Source of the DNA: Thiobacillus sp.
GTDB lineage: Bacteria > Pseudomonadota > Gammaproteobacteria > Burkholderiales > Thiobacillaceae
Length of the DNA stretch: 64,000 nucleotides
NCBI GenBank assembly: GCA_024708885.1
Contig: JANJXT010000026.1
Location: 36,011-100,010 of the forward strand
Direction: 5' to 3'
Part shown: one piece after another, positions 38,037 to 47,170 of the stretch
Layout: each line of letters starts with the position of its first letter
Position numbering within the stretch: position 1 is the stretch's first letter
Notes under the pieces: model-generated
The model's input: only the letters and a program-made list of their open reading frames with translations
Told to the model about the DNA's origin: nothing
Databases searched by the model: none
Position numbers and translations under genes: made by a program

Positions 38037-38783
38037 ATGAACTTCAATTTCAAGCACGAATGGGTTGAAACCAACGTCGGCCTGATGGCCGTGCTCACCA
38101 TGCTGGCGATCAGCGTCGGCGGCCTGGTCGAGATCGCGCCCTTGTTCCTCATCGACAAGACGGTGGAGAAGGTCGAGGGCGTGCGGCCCTACACGCCGCT
38201 GGAGCAGCGCGGCCGCGACATCTACATGCGCGAGGGCTGCTACACCTGCCATTCGCAGATGGTCCGTCCCTTCCGCGACGAGATGCTGCGTTACGGCCAT
38301 TACTCGCTCGCCGCCGAGTCGCAGTACGACCACCCCTTCCAGTGGGGGTCCAAGCGCACCGGCCCGGATCTCGCGCGCGTCGGCGGCAAGTACTCCAACG
38401 AATGGCACGTGCAGCACCTTGTCGCGCCGCGCTCGATGGTCGAGGTGTCGGTGATGCCCAACTATCCGTGGCTGCTGAGCGCCAAGCTCGACATTTCCGA
38501 CATCGAGCTGCGCCTGAAGGCGCTGCGCAAGGTCGGCGTGCCGTATTCGCTGTCGCAGGCCGAGTACGACGCCAACGTCGCCACGTTCGGCGAGACCGTC
38601 GCGCGCCAGCTGCACATTCCGGATTCCCGCAAGAATCTCGTCGAGCAGGCCAACTTCGGCAACTACGACGGCGACCGCTCGGGCATTTCCGAAATGGACG
38701 CGCTGGTTGCCTACCTGCAGGTGCTCGGCACCATGGTCGACTTCAGCAAATACAGCGACGACGCCTTCGTCGCCGACCGTTGA
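38037..38783 (+). CDS. ccoO: cbb3 oxidase monoheme subunit II
   Basis: A 248-residue membrane-anchored cytochrome c with a single N-terminal helix and the heme site [15 protein letters not shown] near residue 80. A distal Met for the heme lies in [11 protein letters not shown]. It passes electrons from CcoP to CcoN. Eighteen bases separate it from ccoN. Confidence 0.97.
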   Translation: MNFNFKHEWVETNVGLMAVLTMLAISVGGLVEIAPLFLIDKTVEKVEGVRPYTPLEQRGRDIYMREGCYTCHSQMVRPFRDEMLRYGHYSLAAESQYDHPFQWGSKRTGPDLARVGGKYSNEWHVQHLVAPRSMVEVSVMPNYPWLLSAKLDISDIELRLKALRKVGVPYSLSQAEYDANVATFGETVARQLHIPDSRKNLVEQANFGNYDGDRSGISEMDALVAYLQVLGTMVDFSKYSDDAFVADR

Positions 38784-38804
38784 GCGCGCGCGCCAGAGGC
38801 TGAC

Positions 38805-38990
38805 ATGGAATGGCTTTCGTGGTTTTCCCATCCGGAGAACACCAAGCCGCTGGCGCTGATCATCTTTTTCGTCACCTTCATCGGCATACTGGTCTACGTC
38901 TACGGCAGCCGGAAGCGCGGGCAGAAACTCGAGTCCTACCGCGACATCCCCTTCCTTGACGAACAGGACGCCAACAAGGACAAGCAATGA
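38805..38990 (+). CDS. ccoQ: CcoQ/FixQ subunit of cbb3 oxidase
   Basis: A 61-residue protein with one membrane helix (PLALIIFFVTFIGILVYVYG) and a charged C-terminus SYRDIPFLDEQDANKDKQ. CcoQ stabilises the oxidase. It overlaps the ccoP start by 4 bp. Confidence 0.93.
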   Translation: MEWLSWFSHPENTKPLALIIFFVTFIGILVYVYGSRKRGQKLESYRDIPFLDEQDANKDKQ

Positions 38991-39907
38991 GCGATCACAA
39001 ACCGTCTGCCCACTCCGCACAGACCACCGGCCACGCCTGGGACGGTGACCTGCAGGAATACAACAACCCGCTGCCCGCGTGGTGGGTGTGGACCTTCTAC
39101 GCGACGGTGGTCTTCTCCATCGTCTACTGGATCATTTATCCGGCGTGGCCGATCGGCAACACCTGGACGCGCGGCGTCAAGACGGTCACCTACGTCAACA
39201 GCGAGGGCGAGACCAAGACGCACGGGTGGAACACGCGCGCACTGCTGATGGCCGATCTCAACAAGGCCGCCGCCGCGCAAAAACCCTATTTCGACAAGAT
39301 CGCGTCCATGCCCTACGACGAGATCGCCAGGGACCCCGAGATGAGCGGCTTCATCCTGTCCGCGGGCCGCGCCATCTTCTCCGACAACTGCGCGCCGTGC
39401 CACCAGTCGGGTGGCCAGGGCGTGTTGAGCTTCTTCCCCAACCTCACCGACGACGACTGGCTGTACGGCGGCGGCTACGACCGCATCCACGAAACCATCG
39501 TCCAGGGCCGCCGTGGCTACATGCCGGCGTTCAAGGAAGTGCTCGCCGACGCGCAGATCGACCAGCTTGCCAATTATGTCGCCAGCGTGTCCGGCATCGC
39601 TCACGACGCCAAGCTCGCCGCTCTGGGCGACCAGCTGTTCCACGGCAACGCCGCGGGCTGCTACATCTGCCACGGCGACGACGCCAAGGGCCGCCAGGAC
39701 GTCGGCGCACCCAATCTCACCGATGCGGTCTGGCTGTGGGCCACGGTGCCCAGTGCGCCGACGCCCGAGGGCAAGGTCGCCGCAATCCGCAGCGTCGTCG
39801 CCGAAGGCCTGAACCGCGGTGTGATGCCGGCGTGGGGCGGCCGCCTGACCCCGGAACAGATCAAGGTGCTGACGGTCTACGTTCACGAGCTCGGCGGCGG
39901 CACCTGA
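38987..39907 (+). CDS. ccoP: cbb3 oxidase diheme subunit III
   Basis: A 306-residue subunit with an N-terminal membrane segment (WWVWTFYATVVFSIVYWIIY) and two heme c sites, CAPCHQ near residue 136 and CYICHG near 225. It receives electrons from soluble cytochromes. An intrinsic terminator follows 24 bp after the stop. Confidence 0.97.
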   Translation: MSDHKPSAHSAQTTGHAWDGDLQEYNNPLPAWWVWTFYATVVFSIVYWIIYPAWPIGNTWTRGVKTVTYVNSEGETKTHGWNTRALLMADLNKAAAAQKPYFDKIASMPYDEIARDPEMSGFILSAGRAIFSDNCAPCHQSGGQGVLSFFPNLTDDDWLYGGGYDRIHETIVQGRRGYMPAFKEVLADAQIDQLANYVASVSGIAHDAKLAALGDQLFHGNAAGCYICHGDDAKGRQDVGAPNLTDAVWLWATVPSAPTPEGKVAAIRSVVAEGLNRGVMPAWGGRLTPEQIKVLTVYVHELGGGT

Positions 39908-39931
39908 GGCCGGTGCCGACGGCAGGACGCG

Positions 39932-39957
39932 AAACCCCCGTTCTGCGGGGGTTTTTT
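39932..39957 (+). terminator. intrinsic terminator after ccoP
   Basis: AAACCCCCG and CGGGGGTTT form a perfect 9-bp stem with a TTCTG loop, ending in six T. It separates ccoNOQP from the assembly genes. Confidence 0.9.
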
Positions 39958-39982
39958 GTCTCAACGCAGTTACGATCCTCTT

Positions 39983-41419
39983 ATGCAACACGACACGGAA
40001 AGCCAGCCCGCGCTTTACCAGAAGCGCATCCCGATCTTCACCCGCTCGGTGAAGGGGCCGTTCCGCCGCTTCAAGACCGCGGTGTTCGCGTTCGCGTTCG
40101 CGGTGTATTTCCTGCTGCCCTGGCTGCCGTGGGCGCGGCCGGATGCACCCGCGCAGGCGGTGCTGTTCGACCTGCCCGGGCGGCGTTTCCTGATTTTCGG
40201 CCTTACCGTCTATCCGCAGGACGTCATCTGGCTCGCCCTGCTGCTGTTCATCGCCGCGATCGTCCTGTTCCTCGCCACCGCGCTGGTCGGCCGCGCGTTC
40301 TGCGGCTACTTCTGCTTCCAGACGCTGTGGACCGACTGCTTCATCTGGATCGAGCACTTCGTCCAGGGCGAGCGGCCGGCGCGACAGCGTCTCAACCGCC
40401 AGGCGTGGGACCGCGAGAAAATTCTCAAGGTCGGCGGCACCCACGCGCTGTGGGTGCTGGTGTCGTTCTGGACCGCGATGACCTTCGCCGCCTACTTCAC
40501 CTACGCACCGCAACTGGTCGCCGACTTCGTCACCGGCCAGGCGGCGCCCGCCGCGTACATCACCGTGGGCATCCTCACCGTCTCCACCTATCTTGCCGCC
40601 GCCCTCATGCGCGAGCAGGTGTGCACCTACGTCTGCCCCTACGGCCGCTTCCAGAGCGTGATGTACGAGCCGCAGACGCTTGCCGTCCACTACGACGCCC
40701 GCCGCGGCGAGGGCACGCACGGGCGCGCCGCTGCGCGTGCCGGCCAGCGCACCCTCGAGGAGCGCCGCGCGCAGGGCATCGGCGACTGCGTCAACTGCAG
40801 TCTGTGCGTGCAGGTGTGCCCGGCCGGCATCGACATCCGCGACGGCCTGCAATACAAATGCATCGCGTGCGGCCTGTGCATCGACGCCTGCAACGGCATC
40901 ATGGATTCGTTCGGTTTTCCGCGCGGACTCATCCGTTACGACTCCGAAGGCAACCTTGCCACTGCGGCGCCGGCCAAGCCCCGCCTGCACTGGAAACGCC
41001 TGTCGGTGATCGGCTACGGCGTGGCGCTCGTGCTCATGACCGGCCTCCTGGCATGGAGCATCGCCACCCGCGGCAGCTACGACGTCGTCGTCAGCCAGGT
41101 GCGCCAGCCGCTGTTCGTCGTGCTGTCGAACGGCGACATCCGCAATCGCTATCAGATCCGCATCACCCACAAGGGCGACGGCACGGAGACCTTCACCATC
41201 GGCGTGCGCGGCCTCCCGGAGGGCGCGGTCGACCTCGGCAATTTCCGTGAAATTGCGGTGCGTTCCGGTCACAGCGGCGTGGTGCAGGCCAGCGTGCGGC
41301 TCGACCCCGCGCTCGCCGCACGCACGCCGCGTGTCGAGTTCATCATCACGCCGCGTGCGCATCCCGACGAGACGCGCAGCGTCGGCGCCCACTTCGACGT
41401 GCCGCGGGGGCGTCCGTGA
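39983..41419 (+). CDS. ccoG: cbb3 oxidase assembly protein CcoG (RdxA/FixG)
   Basis: A 478-residue membrane protein with several helices and two [4Fe-4S] motifs, CVNCSLCVQVCP and CIACGLCIDACN, plus Cys-rich helices FCGYFCFQT and VCTYVCPYGRF. The C-terminal periplasmic part is immunoglobulin-like. CcoG reduces copper for insertion into CcoN. ATG 39983 is preferred to an in-frame start inside the terminator. Confidence 0.95.
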   Translation: MQHDTESQPALYQKRIPIFTRSVKGPFRRFKTAVFAFAFAVYFLLPWLPWARPDAPAQAVLFDLPGRRFLIFGLTVYPQDVIWLALLLFIAAIVLFLATALVGRAFCGYFCFQTLWTDCFIWIEHFVQGERPARQRLNRQAWDREKILKVGGTHALWVLVSFWTAMTFAAYFTYAPQLVADFVTGQAAPAAYITVGILTVSTYLAAALMREQVCTYVCPYGRFQSVMYEPQTLAVHYDARRGEGTHGRAAARAGQRTLEERRAQGIGDCVNCSLCVQVCPAGIDIRDGLQYKCIACGLCIDACNGIMDSFGFPRGLIRYDSEGNLATAAPAKPRLHWKRLSVIGYGVALVLMTGLLAWSIATRGSYDVVVSQVRQPLFVVLSNGDIRNRYQIRITHKGDGTETFTIGVRGLPEGAVDLGNFREIAVRSGHSGVVQASVRLDPALAARTPRVEFIITPRAHPDETRSVGAHFDVPRGRP

Positions 41420-42183
41420 GCACGCTGGTCACGCTGTTCGGCGGGCTCGCCGGCGTCCTGCTGCTGTATTTTCTTGGCGGCTTCGTTCCCGGCCTGGCGC
41501 CGCGCCTGCGCGCCGGCGTCGCCGCGCTCGTCCCGCTCCTCGCCTATTTCGTCCACGCCGCGGCGCACTGGCCGGGGCTCGACGTGCTGGCCATCCACAT
41601 CTCCGTGTTCGCCGCCGCCGCGTATGCGCTCAACGCCATGACCGGCGCGCGCCGCCGCGGCGGCCGCGTGCACTGGGTACCGATTCTGCTGGTTGCGTTC
41701 CTCGGCGGCGTCGTCGTCGTCAACGCCGGCCTGCTGTACGTGTCCACGCGCGGCCTGCCCGCGCCCCTCGCGCGCTGGTGGCTTGGCGGCGACACCGTCT
41801 ACAGCGGCTTTTCCGGCGTCGTCACCCACGGCCAGGATGCCGCCCGGGGCGTCTCCGCGGAACTCTCGCAGGCGCACCGCGAATCCGTTCTGGGCTGGCG
41901 CGTCGAAGTCGAAGGACTCGACAGCGACAGCCCGTCGCGCGCGCTGACGGTTCGGGTGCGCGACCGCACCGGCCTGCCGATCGAGGGCGTCGAGGCCGAA
42001 CTGCGCCTGTTGCGTCCGGGTGCTGCCCAGCCTGCGCAGACACTGGCGCTCAACGCAATCAGTCCCGGTGAATACCGTGCCGTCCTCGAACTGCCCGCCG
42101 CCGGCCGCTGGCTTGCCGAACTGCGCCTGCAGCGCGACGGCGCCGAGCGCTACCGCGACACCCGCGAGCTCGTCGTCGAGTGA
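41416..42183 (+). CDS. long FixH/CcoH-like protein with extra N-terminal membrane region
   Basis: A 255-residue protein. Residues about 1-110 contain three to four membrane helices and are not typical of FixH. Residues about 125-255 resemble FixH's periplasmic beta domain, notably GVEAELRLLRP and GEYRAVLELPAAGRWLAELRLQRDG. Ordinary FixH/CcoH is 150-180 residues with one helix. GTG 41416 overlaps ccoG by 4 bp and the ccoS start overlaps its stop, so it belongs to the ccoG–fixH–ccoS assembly set. Confidence 0.8.
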   Translation: MSTLVTLFGGLAGVLLLYFLGGFVPGLAPRLRAGVAALVPLLAYFVHAAAHWPGLDVLAIHISVFAAAAYALNAMTGARRRGGRVHWVPILLVAFLGGVVVVNAGLLYVSTRGLPAPLARWWLGGDTVYSGFSGVVTHGQDAARGVSAELSQAHRESVLGWRVEVEGLDSDSPSRALTVRVRDRTGLPIEGVEAELRLLRPGAAQPAQTLALNAISPGEYRAVLELPAAGRWLAELRLQRDGAERYRDTRELVVE

Positions 42184-42404
42184 GCGGCATTCTCGTCTTC
42201 CTCCTGCTGCTGTCGGGACTGTTCGTCCTGCTCATCCTCGTCGGTGTCCTCTGGTCGATCCGCAGTGGTCAGTTCGACGACCTCGAAGGGCCCGCCGCGC
42301 GCATCCTCATGGACGACGACGACCCCCGGCTTCCCGCGAACCGCTTGAATGCGGCCCCGGATTCGCCTACCATTTCCCCAACCCGGACGGAGCACACACA
42401 ATGA
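42180..42404 (+). CDS. ccoS: cbb3 oxidase maturation protein CcoS
   Basis: A 74-residue protein with one membrane helix and the typical SIRSGQFDDLEGPAARILMDDD motif. CcoS is required for cofactor insertion into CcoN. GTG 42180 overlaps the preceding stop. ccoI, the copper P-type ATPase normally between fixH and ccoS, is absent. Confidence 0.93.
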   Translation: MSGILVFLLLLSGLFVLLILVGVLWSIRSGQFDDLEGPAARILMDDDDPRLPANRLNAAPDSPTISPTRTEHTQ

Positions 42405-42508
42405 AACACCTTCTCACATTCCAGGGCTTCCCCATGGTCGTCGTCATCGCCTTGATCGTGTGGTCCTGGTTCAGCATCCTCTCGGTGATCGTCGCCAAGC
42501 TGTTCTGA
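42401..42508 (+). CDS. 35-residue single-helix membrane peptide
   Basis: ATG 42401 overlaps the ccoS TGA by 4 bp and opens a 35-codon frame: a short polar start MKHLLTFQGF, one 20-residue hydrophobic helix ending in WSWFSILSVIVAKLF, and no further domain. A CGGAGC ribosome site lies 10 bp upstream. Size and place recall CcoM, a 36-residue extra subunit seen in the Pseudomonas stutzeri cbb3 structure, but sequence similarity cannot be judged here. Confidence 0.7.
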   Translation: MKHLLTFQGFPMVVVIALIVWSWFSILSVIVAKLF

Positions 42509-42665
42509 GGCGGTCGGTTCGTCCGGCGCCTCACGCACGGAGGCCCGCATCACGCACGCGGTTTGAGGGGCGTCAACGCGCGGCCGCGCGACACGGCGGT
42601 GCGGTTCTCGGCTGCAACGTGGCGCATCGTATGGGCAAGACCGTGCAGCACGAAGCGCACGGCGC

Positions 42666-42926
42666 CTACTCTCGGCAGTTTGCCGGATCGGGGTCGTAGG
42701 CAACGCCAGCCGGCGCATCAAAGGCAAGCACAGGGATGTCCTCGACCAGCACCGCCAAATTGGCACGTTCGCGCTCGGGATCGGAGGCAACGACTACGCC
42801 ATATTCCAGTTCTGCGTAGGTGATGGCCGACATCACCCCATCACCAACGTGGCACTGTGCGAAACGCCGGGCGATTTCCTCCGGCTGATTCTTCATCAGG
42901 TAGATGCACATATTGGTGTCAAGCAT
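42666..42926 (-). pseudogene. VapC-type PIN-domain toxin, truncated by frameshift
   Basis: The reading frame begins MLDTNMCIYLMKNQPEE with the first catalytic Asp and continues SAITYAELEYGV, the second acidic site. It ends after 86 residues, against about 130 for the family. Near 42690 the family pattern AYxPIRQxTxExRR continues only after shifting by one base (AYDPIRQTAESRRRALR in the next frame), and the C-terminal Asp site is lost. It is therefore probably inactive. Confidence 0.75.
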
Positions 42927-42937
42927 GTAGCGTGGCG

Positions 42938-43174
42938 TTACAGGGCATCCCTCTCGGATTGTTCCTCGTCGCCACGGCCCTCGGCCATGAAGTCGGGCGA
43001 GAACTTGGCGAACTTGGACAGGACGCCGGACAGCGAGCGACGGGCAGGCCGAATCCGGATCTCATCGCCGTCGCGCTCGATCACCAGGTCGATGTCGGCG
43101 CGCTCATAAGCCAGGTCGGCAGGGATGCGAACGGCTTGCGAATTGCCGTTCCTGAAAGCGCGAGTGGTGCGATT
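42938..43174 (-). pseudogene. VapB-type antitoxin, start codon lost
   Basis: Reading on the minus strand from 43171 gives RTTRAFRNGNSQAVRIPADL and then a SpoVT/AbrB-type antitoxin end (residues SLSGVLSKFAKFSPDFMAEG) stopping at TAA 42938, 9 bp before vapC. The codon expected to be ATG reads AAT (43174-43172) next to CGC; the local GCAATCGC could derive from GCAATGCGC by loss of one G. A GGAG ribosome site remains 4 bp before. No other in-frame start is close. Confidence 0.6.
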
Positions 43175-43366
43175 GCAAACTCCAGAATGGATGTACAGTG
43201 TGTGTGCTTCAATCCATCCCAGGACCCAGGTAAATACGCGGATGTACGTCCCGCCCGATTTATCATAACCACGTCACGCGGACCCACAAACCGCCACGTT
43301 CGGCCGAAGCCCGCGCTTGTCGTGCCCGTCAGCATCCTGAATCGCCCCAGCCTGCGCGCCCTGACG

Positions 43367-43392
43367 AAAAAAAGCCCCGCACGCGGCGGGGC
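43367..43392 (-). terminator. intrinsic terminator of rpoH
   Basis: On the minus strand GCCCCGC and GCGGGGC form a 7-bp stem with a 5-base loop, followed by seven T. It lies 23 bp after the rpoH stop. Confidence 0.88.
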
Positions 43393-43415
43393 CTGGCTTG
43401 GGGCTGTCGCGCCGA

Positions 43416-44261
<846 letters not shown>

Positions 44262-44290
44262 CTGTGGATTTCCCTCCTTCAAAATTCATT

Positions 44291-44317
44291 TTAGCACTCT
44301 GCGCTTCTGAGTGCTAA
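44291..44317 (-). promoter_or_regulatory. CIRCE element (HrcA operator) of rpoH
   Basis: TTAGCACTC-N9-GAGTGCTAA is a perfect CIRCE inverted repeat, 30-56 bp upstream of the rpoH ATG. HrcA binds it and represses at low temperature. CIRCE before rpoH is known in betaproteobacteria and joins the HrcA and sigma32 circuits. Confidence 0.95.
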
Positions 44318-44443
44318 ACGTGCGTCGAGTTCCAGCACGACCGCTGTTCTCACCTATTGAAGTCGAAACCAGATCAATGAAGCTGTGAATGGAGAGGGCG
44401 ATCAAACGGGCGTCCCGGGTTAGGGGGTGCTCACCCTCCGTGC

Positions 44444-45352
44444 CTATCCGCCCGCTTCCACCCGCCGCAGGGTGCGGCCCACCGAAATCCAGGCGCCGAG
44501 CCAGCCAAACAGGGTGGTGAAGGCGAAGAGGGCGAGAATTTCGGGGGCGGCGGGGGGATGCAGGCGCCACGCGGAACCGTACAGGGTGGCGAGGTGTTCG
44601 ATGGGGCCGCGCAGGGCGGCACCGGCGATGGCGAGCACGGCGGCGGCGGCCAGCCCGCCGAGCAGGCCCTGGACGGCACCCAGGTAGAGGAAGGGGCGGC
44701 GCACGTAGCGGTCGGTGGCGCCGATCAGGCGGCTCACCAGAATTTCGTCGCGCCGTGCCAGCACCTGGGCGCGGATGGCGTTGCCGGAAATGGCGGCGAG
44801 CGCGACGGCGAAGAGGGCGGCGAGCAGCCACACGCCCGTGCGGCCGAGGGCGAGCAGGCTTTGCAGGCGTTCGGCCCATGCGCTGTCGAGCTGGGTTTCG
44901 GCGACGCCAGGCTGGCGTGCCAGTTCGTCGTGCAGGTGAATGAGGGCGCCGCGTGAGGCGTCGCGCGGGCGCACGACCCAGGCGTCGGGCAGGGGGTTGT
45001 CGGGCAGGTCGGCCGCGACGTCGTCGAGCCCCTGTGCCGCGGACAGGGCGGCAAGCGCTTCGTCGCGGGCGATGAAGCGCGCGCGTTCGACGTCGGCTTG
45101 CTTGAGGCGTTCGGCCAGGGCGGCCTTTTGCGCGGCGCTGGCGTCGTCGGCGAGGTAGACGCTGATCTCGGGCTGCGCGGGCAGGTCGCCGGCGAGGCGG
45201 CTGAGGTTGCCCAGCATCAGATAAAGGCCGGCGGGCAGGCTGAGGGCGACGCCCATCGCCAGGGCGGTCAACAGGGTCGATACCGGTTGCCCGGCAAGGC
45301 GGCGCAACGCCGCAGTGAGCGCATGCTTCTGGTGGCGCAGCCAGCTGTTCAC
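44444..45352 (-). CDS. ftsX: cell-division protein FtsX
   Basis: A 302-residue membrane subunit of the FtsEX complex that activates peptidoglycan hydrolases at the septum. It has a cytoplasmic N-terminus, four membrane helices (about residues 28-50, 170-195, 215-240 and 265-290) and a periplasmic loop. GTG 45352 overlaps the ftsE stop by 4 bp. Confidence 0.94.
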   Translation of the reverse strand: MNSWLRHQKHALTAALRRLAGQPVSTLLTALAMGVALSLPAGLYLMLGNLSRLAGDLPAQPEISVYLADDASAAQKAALAERLKQADVERARFIARDEALAALSAAQGLDDVAADLPDNPLPDAWVVRPRDASRGALIHLHDELARQPGVAETQLDSAWAERLQSLLALGRTGVWLLAALFAVALAAISGNAIRAQVLARRDEILVSRLIGATDRYVRRPFLYLGAVQGLLGGLAAAAVLAIAGAALRGPIEHLATLYGSAWRLHPPAAPEILALFAFTTLFGWLGAWISVGRTLRRVEAGG

Positions 45353-46011
45353 GGCTGGGCCTCCGTGACGCGGCCGTGGTCGAAATGCAGGATGCGCCCG
45401 CCCAAGGCGGCGAGCGCGCGGTCGTCGTGGGTGGCGATGACGAGGGTGGTGCCGACCTGATGGAAATCGCGGAACATCGCCATGATGTCGGCGGCATAGC
45501 CGGCGTCGAGGTTGCCGGTCGGCTCGTCGGCCAGCAGCAGGGCGGGGCGCGCCACCAGCGCGCGGGCGATGCACAGGCGCTGCTGCTCGCCGCCGGACAG
45601 GCTCACCGGATCGGCTTTTTCGCGGGCGAGAAGGCCGACCTTGTCGAGCACGGCGCGCGCGCGCTTCATCGATTCGCGCCGCAGGACGCCGGCGATGTCG
45701 AGCGGCAGCACGACGTTCTCGATGGCGTTGCGGTCGAACAGCAGTTTGTGGTCCTGGAACACCAGGCCGATATTGCGGCGCAGGTAGGGCACGGCGCGGC
45801 GCGACAGGCGGCCGACGTTCTGCCCGCTTACCGAGACCACGCCGTGGCTGGGCCGCTCGATGGCGGCGATGAGCTTGAGAAAGGTGCTCTTGCCCGCGCC
45901 GGAATGTCCGGTGAGGAAGATCAGTTCGCCTTTGTCGATCTGGAGATTGACGTCGGAGAGCGCCTCGTGTCCGCCAGGATAACGCTTGCTGACCTGGCTG
46001 AAACTGATCAT
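45349..46011 (-). CDS. ftsE: cell-division ATP-binding protein FtsE
   Basis: A 220-residue ABC ATPase with Walker [10 protein letters not shown] (residues 36-44), signature LSGGEQQR and Walker B LLLADEPT. It drives FtsX. Its ATG overlaps the ftsY stop by 4 bp; ftsY-ftsE-ftsX form the standard operon. Confidence 0.96.
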   Translation of the reverse strand: MISFSQVSKRYPGGHEALSDVNLQIDKGELIFLTGHSGAGKSTFLKLIAAIERPSHGVVSVSGQNVGRLSRRAVPYLRRNIGLVFQDHKLLFDRNAIENVVLPLDIAGVLRRESMKRARAVLDKVGLLAREKADPVSLSGGEQQRLCIARALVARPALLLADEPTGNLDAGYAADIMAMFRDFHQVGTTLVIATHDDRALAALGGRILHFDHGRVTEAQP

Positions 46012-47093
46012 GCGCTGAACACGGCTTCGACGAAGTCGCGCGCGTCGAACGGCCGCAGGTCGTCCAGCCCTTCGCCGACGCCGATGTAGCGCACCGGGAT
46101 GGGCCGCGCCTGTGCAATGGCCGCGATCACGCCGCCCTTGGCGGTGCCGTCGAGCTTGGTGAGCGCAAGCCCGGTGACGCCGAGCGCGTCGTCGAAGGCC
46201 TTGACCTGGGTGATCGCGTTCTGTCCGGTGTTGGCGTCGAGCACCAGCAGCACTTCGTGCGGCGCGCCGGGAATCGCTTTCTCGATGACGCGCTTCACTT
46301 TCCTGATTTCTTCCATGAGGTGCAGCTGGGTCGGCAGGCGGCCCGCGGTGTCGGCGAGCACGACGTCGATGCCGCGTGCGCGCGCGGCCTGGATGGCGTC
46401 GAAGATGACGGCGGCGGAGTCGCCCTTTTCCTGGCTCACCACCGTGACGTTGTTGCGTTCGCCCCAGACCTGCAGCTGCTCGCGCGCGGCGGCGCGGAAG
46501 GTGTCGCCCGCCGCGAGCAGCACCGACAGGCCTTGCGACTGGTAGAGCTTGGCGAGCTTGCCGATGGTGGTCGTCTTGCCGGCGCCGTTCACGCCCGCGA
46601 GCATGAGAATGAAGGGCGTGTGCGGCGTGACCTCGAGCGGGGCCTGCAGCGGCATGAGCAATTCGACCAGCGCGTCCTTCAGCGCGGCCTGCAGCTGGGA
46701 TGCATCGGTGAGCCCCTCGCGCCGTACTTTTTTCTGCAGGATGTCGAGCAGATGCTCGGTGGCGTCGACGCCGACGTCGGCGGTGATGAGGATGGTCTCC
46801 AGTTCCTCGTACAGTTCGGCGTCGATCTTGCGGCCGACGCCGAACAGGCCGGCAAGCTGGCCACCCAGGCGGTCGCGCGTCTTGGCGAGTCCGGCCTTGA
46901 GGCGCTGGGCCCAGCCGGGACGCGGCGTCGGCGCGGCATCCTCGACGGGCGCGGGGGCTTCCGCCGCGGGCTGGGGTGCCGGCGTATCCGGCTCGGCGAC
47001 AAAGACGGCCTCCGCTGTCGGCGCGGACGTGTCCGTGTCGGCGACAGGGGTTTCAGGAACTGGCTTGGGCTTGGACTTGAAGAAACTAAACAC
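46008..47093 (-). CDS. ftsY: signal recognition particle receptor FtsY
   Basis: A 361-residue SRP-receptor GTPase for membrane-protein targeting. An acidic, Ala/Pro-rich N-terminal region (residues 1-65) precedes the N and G domains with [20 protein letters not shown] and [10 protein letters not shown]. It is divergent from the M16 peptidase gene, with 77 bp between. Confidence 0.96.
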   Translation of the reverse strand: MFSFFKSKPKPVPETPVADTDTSAPTAEAVFVAEPDTPAPQPAAEAPAPVEDAAPTPRPGWAQRLKAGLAKTRDRLGGQLAGLFGVGRKIDAELYEELETILITADVGVDATEHLLDILQKKVRREGLTDASQLQAALKDALVELLMPLQAPLEVTPHTPFILMLAGVNGAGKTTTIGKLAKLYQSQGLSVLLAAGDTFRAAAREQLQVWGERNNVTVVSQEKGDSAAVIFDAIQAARARGIDVVLADTAGRLPTQLHLMEEIRKVKRVIEKAIPGAPHEVLLVLDANTGQNAITQVKAFDDALGVTGLALTKLDGTAKGGVIAAIAQARPIPVRYIGVGEGLDDLRPFDARDFVEAVFSA

Positions 47094-47170
47094 GGATCGG
47101 AACGGTCAGCGTGGCAGGAGATGCAGGCTCATATCTTATCATTCAGTTTCTTTCCGTTTGAGGTGCAACC

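Noticed and set aside
36489..39020. A long minus-strand open frame opposite ccoNOQP
   Set aside because: It is antisense to clear cbb3 oxidase genes, has no recognisable domain and no ribosome site; it is a codon-bias shadow.
42509..42665. Possible small gene on the minus strand after the vapC remnant
   Set aside because: A short open stretch ending AVSRGRALTPLKPRA has no ribosome site and no recognised family. The 157 bp are treated as non-coding.
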